Assembly: GCA_964636895.1 (NCBI GenBank)
Contig: CAZWUW010000005.1
Location: 1-59,791, forward strand
Direction of reading: 5' to 3'
Origin: CAZWUW01 sp964636895
GTDB taxonomy: Bacteria; Bacillota; Thermincolia; Thermincolales; CAZWUW01
DNA: 59,791 nt
The notes below the pieces were generated by a model. It did not search any database. It worked only from the letters and a program-made list of their open reading frames with translations, and was not told the origin of the DNA. Positions 49,597 through 57,784 of this stretch are shown piece after piece. A program made the position numbers and the translations under genes. Every line of letters begins with the position of its first letter. Position 1 is the first letter of the stretch.

Positions 49597-51875
49597 AAAT
49601 TCCGTCTCCTTTCACCGGCTATAACTGCCTGACCAAGGGAAATCCCCCCGTCATTGACCGGTATTCTGCGATGCACATATACATGAAAATCATTTTCCCT
49701 TAATTTATCAAAAGTCATGGTTAAAAGCAACATATTTTGAAATACGCCGCCGCTAAGACAAACCCGTTCAATCCCCTCTATGCGGCGAATCAACCGGCAC
49801 ATCCGGACAATTATGGCACAAACTGTCACATGAAACCTGTAAGCAATATCGCTGACATTGGTCCCCTTGGTAACATCGCGGATAATCTGGCGCAGGGTTA
49901 TCGGTAAGTTTACAAGATAAATCCCGGCTTCCTCTTCAATATCAATATCATAAGGCGGCTGCATAGCATTGCCTGCCCGCAAAGCTAGTTGTTCCAGCTC
50001 CACTGCTCCCTGGCCCTCATAATTTACCACCGTCCGCAGGCCCAATATAGCCGACACAGCGTCAAAAAGCCGGCCCATACTTGACGTGAACGGCGCATTT
50101 ATTTTTTTTTCCACCATCGCCTGGACCAGCTCAAGCTTGCTCTCGTCAATGCCGTCAAGCAAACAGTATTCATTACGCCAATCCGGACCAAATGTCCGGG
50201 AAAGATAACTTACCGCCATGCGCCATGGTTCTCTAACCGCTCTAGCCCCGCCGGGCATAGGCACATAAGCCAGATGTCCCACCCTGCGGAAGTCCAGATA
50301 ATCGCTTACCAGAAACTCCCCGCCCCAGATGTGGCCATCGTTGCCATAACCAGTACCATCAAATGAAACACCAATAACCTTACCATCAAGGCCATGCTCC
50401 GCCATGCAGGCGGCCACATGGGCATGGTGATGCTGAATACCGATTAGCGGTATGCCGGCCTGCTCCGAGGCAAATTTTGTTGATAAATATTCCGGATGTA
50501 AGTCATGGACAATAACCTCCGGTTCTATGTCAAAAAGTTTTTTGTAAAGAGCAATCTCTTGTTTAAAAGCTGTCATAGTTTCCATGTTTTCCAAGTCACC
50601 GATATGATGACTCAAAAATGCATACCGGCCTTTGGTAAGACAAAATGTGTTTTTCTGTTCCCCGCCGCAAGCCAAAACCGGTACTATTTCCCGGTTCAGC
50701 ATAAACGGTGCCGGGGCATATCCGCGGGCCCGCCGCAGCACATAGTCCTGCTCCCGGAAAACCCGGGTCACCGAATCATCACAACGATGACTGATATCGC
50801 GGTTATGGGTTAGTATAAAATCGGCAATACCGCCTAACCTTGCCAGGGCATCCTCATCCCGGTATGCAATAGGCTCCTCGCTGACGTTGCCGCTGGTCAT
50901 TACCATGGCTGCGGGGCCTTCAGCCAACAGCAGAATATGCAAGGGCGTATAAGGCAGCATGATACCCAGATAATCATTATTCGGTGCCACTGCCTCAGCT
51001 AACGGGCAATCCGGCCGTTTTCGCAAAAGCACTATAGGACGACTGCTGCTGGTAAGCAGCGCTTCTTCCCGGGCTGTGACCAGACAATACTGCCGCACTG
51101 CGGCCATGTCTTGCACCATAACAGCAAAAGGCTTGTCCTCCCTTATTTTCCGCTGGCGTAAAGCTTTTACTGTCTCTTCCTGCATAGCATCACAGGCCAG
51201 ATGATAGCCGCCTAAACCTTTTACCGCCAATATCTTACCCGCCATTAGCTGCTCCTGAGCTGTTTTTAGCGGGTCTTCAACCATAAGTTGAATTCCTGCC
51301 CTGTCAATAAGCATTAACTGCGGCCCACAAACCGGACAGGCAATCGGCTGGGCGTGAAACCTGCGGTCAGCCGGGTCATTATATTCGGCAGCACAGTCCG
51401 GGCACATGACAAATCCCTGCATGGTTGTAAGTAACCGATCATAAGGCACGCCGGTAATAATGGTAAACCTGGGTCCGCAATTGATGCAGTTAATAAATGG
51501 GTACCGGTAGCGTCGATCTGCAGGGGACAACAGTTCCTGCCGGCAATCGGCACAGGTGGCGGTATCGGGTGTAACAGGTACTGGCCGGCCGGATGAAGCC
51601 GTGCTTTTTTTAATCTCAAAACTCCGGTAACCGGAAACAGGCAGTTGCTGCCACGAAATATTATCAATTACCGCCAGCGGTGGTGCGTTATTACTGATCT
51701 CGGTAATAAATTCAGTAATTTTTGCGGTGCTGCCTTGCACATCAATTTCCACACCCCATGAGGTATTGACCACATAACCGCGCAATTCATATTTTTCCGC
51801 CAGGGAGTATATAAAAGGCCGAAAACCCACCCCCTGTACAATACCCATAACTTCAATTAATTTTCTGCCCAACAT
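49587..51875 (-). CDS. hypF: Carbamoyltransferase HypF
   Basis: A 762-residue multidomain enzyme that makes carbamoyl-adenylate and carbamoylates HypE. Domains in order: an N-terminal acylphosphatase domain (GIVQGVGFRPF), two zinc fingers of the CxxC-x18-CxxC type (CADC..CINC, CPDC..CPVC), a YrdC-like domain (KPFAVMV, SSRPIVLL) and a Kae1/carbamoyltransferase domain (HHHAHVAACMAEH, GTGYGNDG). First gene of the hypFCDE block. hypA and hypB and the hydrogenase genes are not in this window. Confidence 0.95.
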   Translation of the reverse strand: MLGRKLIEVMGIVQGVGFRPFIYSLAEKYELRGYVVNTSWGVEIDVQGSTAKITEFITEISNNAPPLAVIDNISWQQLPVSGYRSFEIKKSTASSGRPVPVTPDTATCADCRQELLSPADRRYRYPFINCINCGPRFTIITGVPYDRLLTTMQGFVMCPDCAAEYNDPADRRFHAQPIACPVCGPQLMLIDRAGIQLMVEDPLKTAQEQLMAGKILAVKGLGGYHLACDAMQEETVKALRQRKIREDKPFAVMVQDMAAVRQYCLVTAREEALLTSSSRPIVLLRKRPDCPLAEAVAPNNDYLGIMLPYTPLHILLLAEGPAAMVMTSGNVSEEPIAYRDEDALARLGGIADFILTHNRDISHRCDDSVTRVFREQDYVLRRARGYAPAPFMLNREIVPVLACGGEQKNTFCLTKGRYAFLSHHIGDLENMETMTAFKQEIALYKKLFDIEPEVIVHDLHPEYLSTKFASEQAGIPLIGIQHHHAHVAACMAEHGLDGKVIGVSFDGTGYGNDGHIWGGEFLVSDYLDFRRVGHLAYVPMPGGARAVREPWRMAVSYLSRTFGPDWRNEYCLLDGIDESKLELVQAMVEKKINAPFTSSMGRLFDAVSAILGLRTVVNYEGQGAVELEQLALRAGNAMQPPYDIDIEEEAGIYLVNLPITLRQIIRDVTKGTNVSDIAYRFHVTVCAIIVRMCRLIRRIEGIERVCLSGGVFQNMLLLTMTFDKLRENDFHVYVHRRIPVNDGGISLGQAVIAGERRRNLCV

Positions 51876-51952
51876 AAATGCGGTCCTTTCCTGTTTAAAA
51901 GGCTTTACCGGCTAAAACTCCGGTGCCGGCATTTTTATGCAAACAAAAGATA

Positions 51953-51978
51953 AGCATCTCCCCGCATGGAAAGATGCT
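51953..51978 (-). terminator. Hairpin after the LysM gene
   Basis: An AGCATCT / AGATGCT stem follows the LysM stop on the minus strand; the T-tract after it (TTATCTTTTG) is only fair. Confidence 0.55.
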
Positions 51979-51985
51979 CCTAAAT

Positions 51986-52984
51986 CTATAATCCGGCGGC
52001 TTTTCTTACCATCGCCTGGTGCTGTCCGTCCACAACCGGCCGGCGGCTTTTTGTATACTCTGAGCCATGAGTCATGCTGCCTTTAAAATGAATGTCAAAA
52101 TGACCCGAAAAATCGTTATTTGCAATGGTTTCACTGCCATGCGGCATCCCGGCCATAGAGGCGGCAATTTTTTTGTCGCCCACCTTAAGCACAATGGCGC
52201 GCCGATCCCAGCTCCAACTGCCGCCGTAAATATTTTTCATGGTAGCGGCATCTGCTGAAGTCAGTGGCTCATTGTCGGCATGATTAGAACCGCCTTTGCG
52301 TTTAATGCGAAATGAGAGGCCGGTTTCAACGTCCGTAATGGTAGCAGTTTCACCTCTGGAAAAGAGATTTTTGGCAGTATCCCAGGACACCAATTCCCCT
52401 ACCGAACGCCCGCCGCTTCTGGAAGACGCTACCCGGATGGCTTTTCTCGGTTGCGGGGCCTCTTCCTTAACCTGCACCAGGTCTTTTAACCTTTTTTTCT
52501 TAATGTTCTCTTTAGGAGTCGCTATCTTTGCAACAATTTTGCCGGATACAGGCATTACCAACTGCTGGTCAAGCTGGAGATTGTCCGTTGTAAGGTTATT
52601 GGCGTATTTAATATTATCAACAGAAATACCGTATGCTAAAGCCAAATCATACAAAGTATCCCCGCTTTTTACGGTATAAATAAAGTCTCCGGCCGATTTT
52701 TTCGGCATTAACTGCTTATTGCCGGTTTCTGCTGCCTGTTCCTTCTTAAGCTGCAAAGCCAGCTCATTTTCTAAAACCGGCTTATCTGCTGCCGGAACCG
52801 CTTTTTTTATGTTTTCATCAATTGTATCAAAATTATTCTCTACTTGTGCAGACTGCGCTTGATTATTATTGTTATGCGTCTTTCCAGTTTTGTCCTGGGC
52901 GCTAAACACCGCAAAGACAATGATTCCTATTATAATAGCTAAGGTTGCAAGCGTTCTGACAACCTTTTGCATTTCTGGAATCAT
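51986..52984 (-). CDS. LysM-domain protein with an unrecognised His-rich C-terminal domain
   Basis: A 332-residue surface or spore protein. The N-terminal helix (about 9-29) anchors it, an Asn/Gln/Glu-rich linker follows, and a single LysM domain (about 101-148; YTVKSGDTLYDLALAYGIS) binds peptidoglycan. The last 130 residues form a compact domain with conserved-looking histidines and acids (HADNEPLT, MPHG, GHFDIHF, MTHG) that I cannot assign. The clustering suggests a metal site or a hydrolase. It follows a GGAGG site. Alternatively the domain is purely structural. Confidence 0.8.
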   Translation of the reverse strand: MIPEMQKVVRTLATLAIIIGIIVFAVFSAQDKTGKTHNNNNQAQSAQVENNFDTIDENIKKAVPAADKPVLENELALQLKKEQAAETGNKQLMPKKSAGDFIYTVKSGDTLYDLALAYGISVDNIKYANNLTTDNLQLDQQLVMPVSGKIVAKIATPKENIKKKRLKDLVQVKEEAPQPRKAIRVASSRSGGRSVGELVSWDTAKNLFSRGETATITDVETGLSFRIKRKGGSNHADNEPLTSADAATMKNIYGGSWSWDRRAIVLKVGDKKIAASMAGMPHGSETIANNDFSGHFDIHFKGSMTHGSEYTKSRRPVVDGQHQAMVRKAAGL

Positions 52985-53156
52985 CAGTTACCTCCTAAAA
53001 AACATATTTTTATCCTATTACATTATACCAGTTTATTACCTTTTTTAGCAACACTTTCTGAATTCGCTCCATAGTATTTACCAAGACATATAAACTATTC
53101 CTGACGATGACGATTTTCCAGACAATCTATCGAAAAAAGCATGTCATTTCAACAAA

Positions 53157-53178
53157 AAAAGAACCAAATGGTTCTTTT
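53157..53178 (-). terminator. Terminator of the coiled-coil gene
   Basis: A perfect AAAAGAACCA / TGGTTCTTTT stem is followed on the minus strand by more T (TTTTTTTGTT). It lies about 85 bases after the coiled-coil gene's stop. Confidence 0.8.
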
Positions 53179-53263
53179 AGTCGAATTGTAAAAATCGTGT
53201 AAAATTTTCTGATTATTCACAAATATATGGTCACTGTTAATAAGTCTGTGGATAACTTTTTTG

Positions 53264-53536
53264 TCAATTTATATTTTCCAACCAACCTGATTTCTGCAAT
53301 TTTGTTTCCAGTTCCATAATCTGTCTGTTCTTGCGTAACAATGACTTGGCATACCTGCTGTTATTCAACTGCAGTTTCTTGTTTTCTCGCTCCAATTTGG
53401 CTAATGAACCCCATTTTTCTCTTTCAAGGCGTTCTATCAGATTCATCAATACCCGCCGACTAAAGCGCAAATGGTCAACCCGTTCTTCTAATTCTAGTAT
53501 TTTTTGTTCTAAATTGCGTACTGACTTACCCTCCAC
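53264..53536 (-). CDS. Small coiled-coil protein
   Basis: A 90-residue protein that is nearly all helix and coiled coil, with heptad-like Leu/Glu/Arg spacing (LEQKILELEERVDHLRF, LMNLIERLERE, LERENKKLQ). I chose GTG 53536 because GGAGG lies seven bases upstream of it; the ATG six bases further up sits too close to the site. Not recognised as a named family; similar small coiled-coil proteins are found near the dapL region in Peptococcaceae, as far as I recall. Confidence 0.65.
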   Translation of the reverse strand: MEGKSVRNLEQKILELEERVDHLRFSRRVLMNLIERLEREKWGSLAKLERENKKLQLNNSRYAKSLLRKNRQIMELETKLQKSGWLENIN

Positions 53537-53588
53537 CGGCATCCCTCCCAGAATCTTCTAACCATATTATATGCATAATTGCCGGTAA

Positions 53589-54761
53589 TTAGACGCAAAA
53601 TTTAAATTTCTGCCTGATACGTTCAATGGCTTCCTTTATTTTTTCATCCTGCTGAACCAGAGCAATTCTTACATAACCTTCACCATGTTCGCCAAAAGCC
53701 AAACCGGGTACAACTACTACGCCGGTTTGGTCAAGCAGTTCCCGGGCAAAGGCCACAGATGATGAATAGCCCTGTGGCAGCCTAGCCCAAACAAACATTG
53801 TGGCCGGGGGCTTATCCACCTGCCAGCCAATTTTTGCCAGCCCATTAATAAGCAAATCCCGGCGGTGCTGATAAGTCTTAATGTTCTGATGAATATTATC
53901 CTGTGGACCGGTTAATGCCGCAATCCCCGCCTCCTGTACCGGTAAAAATACCCCATAGTCTATATTTGATTTAATACGGGCCAGAGCCTGAACAGCTTCT
54001 CTGTTCCCCACCATAAAACCGAGACGGCAACCGGCCATATTATAAGTTTTGGATACTGAATGAAACTCCACCCCAACTTCTCTGGCTCCCGGTACTTCCA
54101 GAAAACTCATAGGCCGCAAGCCCTCAAAAGCCAGTTCAGAGTATGCCACATCATGGATAACTAAAATCCGATGACGGGTAGCAAAATCCACCACTCGTTC
54201 ATAGAATTCCCGGTTAGCTATTGCCGCCACCGGGTTACTGGGATAATTAAGAATCATTATTTTGGCCTGATGGGCTATTTCGTCAGAAATGCCAGCCAAA
54301 TCAGGCAGAAAATTGTTATCTGCTGTTAAAGGCATTGCATAAGGTTTACCGTCCGCCAGCACAATGGCAGCGTGATAAATGGGATAGCCGGGATCAGGAA
54401 TCAGGGCTATGTCCCCCGGGTCAATATAGGCTAATGGCAAGTGGCCCAGACCGTCCTGCGATCCCATTAAAACCAAAACTTCTTGCTCAGGGTCTAAATC
54501 TACCCCAAAGCGGTGCCGGTACCAGTCCGTGATGGCTGACCGAAGAGCTAAAGTTCCTTTTGACGTCGGATAACCATAATGTTCCAGATTCTCCATGCTA
54601 TTTAACAGTGCTTGCCGGATATGTGGTGCCGGTGGTAGGTCAGGACTGCCAATACCCAGGTTAATGATTTCAACTCCCCTGGCTGCAACTTTTTCTTTTA
54701 ATACATCAATTTCCGAAAATATTGCCGAAACTAATCCGGCAATGCGACGAGACTTGTCCAT
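53589..54761 (-). CDS. dapL: LL-diaminopimelate aminotransferase
   Basis: A 390-residue fold-type I aminotransferase. It has INLGIGSPDLPP at the N-terminus, Y-G-Y-P near residue 62, LNYPSNP, HDVAYSELAF, and the PLP lysine in SVSKTYNMAGCRLG. In Peptococcaceae this family makes LL-DAP in one step for lysine and peptidoglycan. The assignment to DapL over a generic aspartate/aromatic aminotransferase is by recollection of the family's motif set; other lysine genes are not here. GGGAGG precedes the ATG. Confidence 0.83.
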   Translation of the reverse strand: MDKSRRIAGLVSAIFSEIDVLKEKVAARGVEIINLGIGSPDLPPAPHIRQALLNSMENLEHYGYPTSKGTLALRSAITDWYRHRFGVDLDPEQEVLVLMGSQDGLGHLPLAYIDPGDIALIPDPGYPIYHAAIVLADGKPYAMPLTADNNFLPDLAGISDEIAHQAKIMILNYPSNPVAAIANREFYERVVDFATRHRILVIHDVAYSELAFEGLRPMSFLEVPGAREVGVEFHSVSKTYNMAGCRLGFMVGNREAVQALARIKSNIDYGVFLPVQEAGIAALTGPQDNIHQNIKTYQHRRDLLINGLAKIGWQVDKPPATMFVWARLPQGYSSSVAFARELLDQTGVVVVPGLAFGEHGEGYVRIALVQQDEKIKEAIERIRQKFKFCV

Positions 54762-54776
54762 AATAACCTCCCTTTG

Positions 54777-55769
54777 TCAGCGCAGAACTTTTTGCATCAG
54801 GCGCAGTGCGTTTCCGCTCAAAATGTTGTTTATTTCATCCTCAGTATATCTTCTTTCCTGCAAACCTCTCGTGATATTAGGATAATTAGCCGCATCCTCC
54901 AATCCCAGTGGGGTTTCACCGATGCCGTCAAAATCTGAGCCAATACCAATGCACCCTATACCGGCTAGACCGGCAACATAATCGATATGATCCAAAAACT
55001 GTTCCAACCCTGTACTTCCATTACTAATGAATTCTGGTGCAAAAGTCAGTCCCATTAACCCCCCATGGGCCGCCAAGGCCTTTATTTGTTCATCCCTAAG
55101 GTTCCTTGGGTGCGGACACAAAGCATAGCTGTTGGCATGGCTAACCATAACCGGGTCCCCTGATAAGCGCAGCACATCCCAAAAGCCGGCTTCAGCAATA
55201 TGAGCCAGGTCAATAATCATGCCCAGCCGGTTCATTTCGACCACTACATCACGGCCAAAAGTTGTTAATCCACCCCCGGTATGGCGTTCCCATATCCCGT
55301 CAGCGACTTCATTGCGCTGGTTCCAGGTTAATCCCATTGCCCTAACCCCTAAACGGTATAGGATTCTCAGCACCGCCAGGTCACCGGTCAGGGCTTCGCC
55401 CCCTTCTACTGCAAGAATTGCAATCAACCGGTTATTTTTCAATTCCCGGATAATCTGCCGCCAGGAAAGACCTGCCACTATTTGCAAACTGCAGGCATCT
55501 ATTTCGCGGTAAAAAACATCTATTAGTTGTAATAGTCTTTTTAATGACCTTTCCGGCTTATAAACAGATTGAATAAAAGCCGCAAAAAACTGCACTCTTA
55601 CATTGCCCATCATCAACCGGGGCAGGTCAACATGTCCGGTCAGACTCAACCTGGACAGCGACCTTTTACCCTCTGCCAAATCCAGCAATGTATCACAGTG
55701 TAAGTCAACAAACGTATAGCTTTTAAGGCTGGCCAACATTTCTCTGTTAATAGTGTAACCTCCCGTCAT
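54777..55769 (-). CDS. Membrane dipeptidase (M19)
   Basis: A 330-residue metallodipeptidase of the renal dipeptidase family. Zinc ligands are visible: DLHCDTLLDL (HxD), the VEGGEAL Glu bridging both metals, DLAHIAEAGF, VSHANSYAL and a C-terminal GIGSDFDGI with Asp. Such enzymes cleave D-amino-acid-containing or modified dipeptides, often in wall turnover. The start is uncertain: ATG 55769 has no ribosome site, whereas GGGAGG sits seven bases before an ATT at 55751. It follows dapL in the same direction by 15 bases. Confidence 0.88.
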   Translation of the reverse strand: MTGGYTINREMLASLKSYTFVDLHCDTLLDLAEGKRSLSRLSLTGHVDLPRLMMGNVRVQFFAAFIQSVYKPERSLKRLLQLIDVFYREIDACSLQIVAGLSWRQIIRELKNNRLIAILAVEGGEALTGDLAVLRILYRLGVRAMGLTWNQRNEVADGIWERHTGGGLTTFGRDVVVEMNRLGMIIDLAHIAEAGFWDVLRLSGDPVMVSHANSYALCPHPRNLRDEQIKALAAHGGLMGLTFAPEFISNGSTGLEQFLDHIDYVAGLAGIGCIGIGSDFDGIGETPLGLEDAANYPNITRGLQERRYTEDEINNILSGNALRLMQKVLR

Positions 55770-55797
55770 ACAATTCAATTAATTATATGACGGAAAA

Positions 55798-55826
55798 ACC
55801 TGTTTATTCATTTTGAACAAACAGGT
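55798..55826 (-). terminator. Hairpin between spoVS and the dipeptidase gene
   Basis: ACCTGTTT / AAACAGGT with a 13-base loop and a TTTTT tail on the minus strand. It would end the spoVS transcript. Confidence 0.65.
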
Positions 55827-55936
55827 CAAATGTTCTATACCGTTATGTCATTTACACTGTTGTTATGATGTTGCTTATTAAACCAACAGTATAATAAAAG
55901 CAAAATTACCAGGTGCCGGAAAACTGATTAAGCGTT

Positions 55937-56197
55937 TTATCTGGGTTCAACTATCAATTTGATAGCGGTTCTTTCTTCACCGTCAATCATAATATCGGTA
56001 AAGGCAGGGATACAAATCAGGTCAACTCCACTAGGTGCAACAAAACCTCTGGCGATCGCTACAGCTTTAACTGCCTGATTCAGAGCTCCGGCTCCGATGG
56101 CTTGAATTTCGGCACCTCCCCGTTCTCTGAGCACTCCTGCTAATGCGCCTGCAACAGAATTTGGATTAGACTTTGCGGAAACTTTTAAAACATCCAT
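55937..56197 (-). CDS. spoVS: Stage V sporulation protein S
   Basis: An 86-residue Alba-like SpoVS. It starts MDVLKVSAKSNPNSVAGALA, a near-invariant block, and continues QAIGAGALNQAVKAVAIARG and an IPAFTDIMIDGEERTAI strand end. It influences late sporulation and septation. I chose ATG 56197, with GGAGG eight bases upstream. It lies in the rny-ymdB-spoVS order seen across Firmicutes, so its context supports the name. Confidence 0.95.
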   Translation of the reverse strand: MDVLKVSAKSNPNSVAGALAGVLRERGGAEIQAIGAGALNQAVKAVAIARGFVAPSGVDLICIPAFTDIMIDGEERTAIKLIVEPR

Positions 56198-56327
56198 GTT
56201 CACAACCTCCTTAATTGTAGTGTCCTTTAAATAACCGCTATCTTTATAAACCTTTATATTCGATAATTAACTAAAAATTCCTCTTTTTGGTCATAATCTT
56301 TTTGAAAAGATTCGCACAATTGTCTTA

Positions 56328-57107
56328 TTACTCAAAATTAAAGACCCGTCTGATTTCCCTACTTACCCCAGTCAGTTCATCAATATCCACCACAATAGCA
56401 TTAAACTGATAGGGTCCGTCAGCTACCTCAAAACGGACCGGCATTTGCGAAATAAATTTTTCCAGTACCAGTTCCTTCTTAACTCCTATAATGCCATCCC
56501 GGGGGCCGGTCATACCTAAATCGGTTATATATGCGGTACCATCGGGCAATACAGTTTCATCAGCAGTCTGCACATGCGTATGCGTACCTACTACAGCGCT
56601 TACCCGTCCGTCAAGATACCTTCCCAGGGCTATTTTCTCCGAGGTGGCCTCAGCGTGAAAATCAACCAGGATAACCGGTGTTTCCCGGCGTATTTCCTCC
56701 ACTAACTTATCTGCCATCCTAAAAGGACAGTCCAGGTTGGACAAAAATATTCTGCCCGATAAATTAATGATTCCTACCTTAATATTATTTTCTGTCAAAA
56801 AAACCCGGGCTCCAACCCCCGGAGCACCGGGAGGATAATTTGCCGGGCGCACAATACGGTGTTCTTTATCAATAAAGGTATATATTTCTTTTTTATCCCA
56901 GACATGATTGCCCATAGTGAGTACATTAACACCACAATTCAATAATTCCAATGCAATTTCCCTGGTTAGACCGTTGCCGCCGGCAGCATTTTCGGCATTG
57001 GCAACAATAAAATCAATTTCCAGTTCGTTTTTTATCCCAGACAGAGTTTCCTTAACAGCCAGCCTACCAGGCTTTCCGACAACGTCTCCAATCATCAAAA
57101 TCCGCAC
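56328..57107 (-). CDS. ymdB: YmdB metallophosphoesterase
   Basis: A 259-residue calcineurin-like phosphoesterase of the YmdB/TIGR00282 family, with 2',3'-cyclic nucleotide phosphodiesterase activity in B. subtilis, where it steers biofilm and motility choice. Metal motifs: GDVVGKPG, ANAENAAGGNG, GNHVWDKKE, DFHAEATSEK and VVGTHTHVQTAD. GTG 57107 follows GGAGG by eight bases. It lies between rny (via one unknown gene) and spoVS. Confidence 0.94.
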   Translation of the reverse strand: MRILMIGDVVGKPGRLAVKETLSGIKNELEIDFIVANAENAAGGNGLTREIALELLNCGVNVLTMGNHVWDKKEIYTFIDKEHRIVRPANYPPGAPGVGARVFLTENNIKVGIINLSGRIFLSNLDCPFRMADKLVEEIRRETPVILVDFHAEATSEKIALGRYLDGRVSAVVGTHTHVQTADETVLPDGTAYITDLGMTGPRDGIIGVKKELVLEKFISQMPVRFEVADGPYQFNAIVVDIDELTGVSREIRRVFNFE

Positions 57108-57122
57108 TCAGAGGGCCTCCAA

Positions 57123-57647
57123 TCATTTATTAAAAACCAGTACCCGGCCTTCTTCGCGAAATGCAATCAAGTTACGCTCCAACGAAGCAGACTTCAGGTT
57201 TTCCAGCATATGTTCAATCAATTCTTCCTGCATAATAAGGTCTTCTTCCATCATATACTCATTTTGGTCTGCTACCAAATTCTGTTTAAAACATTTCTCT
57301 ACCACTTCAATAATCAGCGCAATTTCTTCCTGGGTCAGGGTATTGACATCCCTTCTTACTTCCAACATGGTGAAATTGTCACAGAACAAATGATTTACAT
57401 CAGCAATAATAATTTCTTTTCCCTCCAGATAATTATATGTATCAATTACCTGGATTAGTTCGGTTTTAAAATTAGTCAACTCTTTTTCATCCAACACCCG
57501 GGAAAAAATAAATGTGAATTTCAAATCCTGTTGTTTAGGGTCATAATTTATTGTACCCACCTCAGGATATCTCACAAGTATTGATATTAATAAGCCGATG
57601 CTGTCGGAATACTCGGTATCATGCTTGCTTTTCTTAACTAAACTCAT
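57123..57647 (-). CDS. Hypothetical protein between rny and ymdB
   Basis: A 174-residue protein, not recognised, with a short Lys-rich start, an IGLLISILVRYPEVGTINYD segment, a central beta-alpha region and a long acidic helical end (EEDLIMQEELIEHMLENL). It lies 137 bases downstream of rny and 15 bases upstream of ymdB in the same direction, so it probably shares their RNA-turnover or development context. AGAGGTGG precedes ATG 57647. Confidence 0.7.
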   Translation of the reverse strand: MSLVKKSKHDTEYSDSIGLLISILVRYPEVGTINYDPKQQDLKFTFIFSRVLDEKELTNFKTELIQVIDTYNYLEGKEIIIADVNHLFCDNFTMLEVRRDVNTLTQEEIALIIEVVEKCFKQNLVADQNEYMMEEDLIMQEELIEHMLENLKSASLERNLIAFREEGRVLVFNK

Positions 57648-57754
57648 TTATGCCACCTCTTTAGTGATATTGTATCATAGATTCTGTGCCTTTGCTCACA
57701 AATCCTGCTCAGGGATTAAGAATTATAAAAAAATATGGCTGCCAAAATATTGAA

Positions 57755-57778
57755 AACGACCTCTCGGAAGAGGTCGTT
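57755..57778 (-). terminator. Terminator of rny
   Basis: A perfect 10-bp stem AACGACCTCT / AGAGGTCGTT with a four-base loop directly follows the rny stop; on the minus strand it runs into TTTTC. Confidence 0.85.
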
Positions 57779-57784
57779 GTTTTC

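Noticed and set aside
53182..53191. AGTCGAATTG and a similar AGTCGAAAAT near 7632, as Spo0A boxes
   Set aside because: Each has a mismatch in the conserved part and the positions do not fit a promoter; too weak to annotate.
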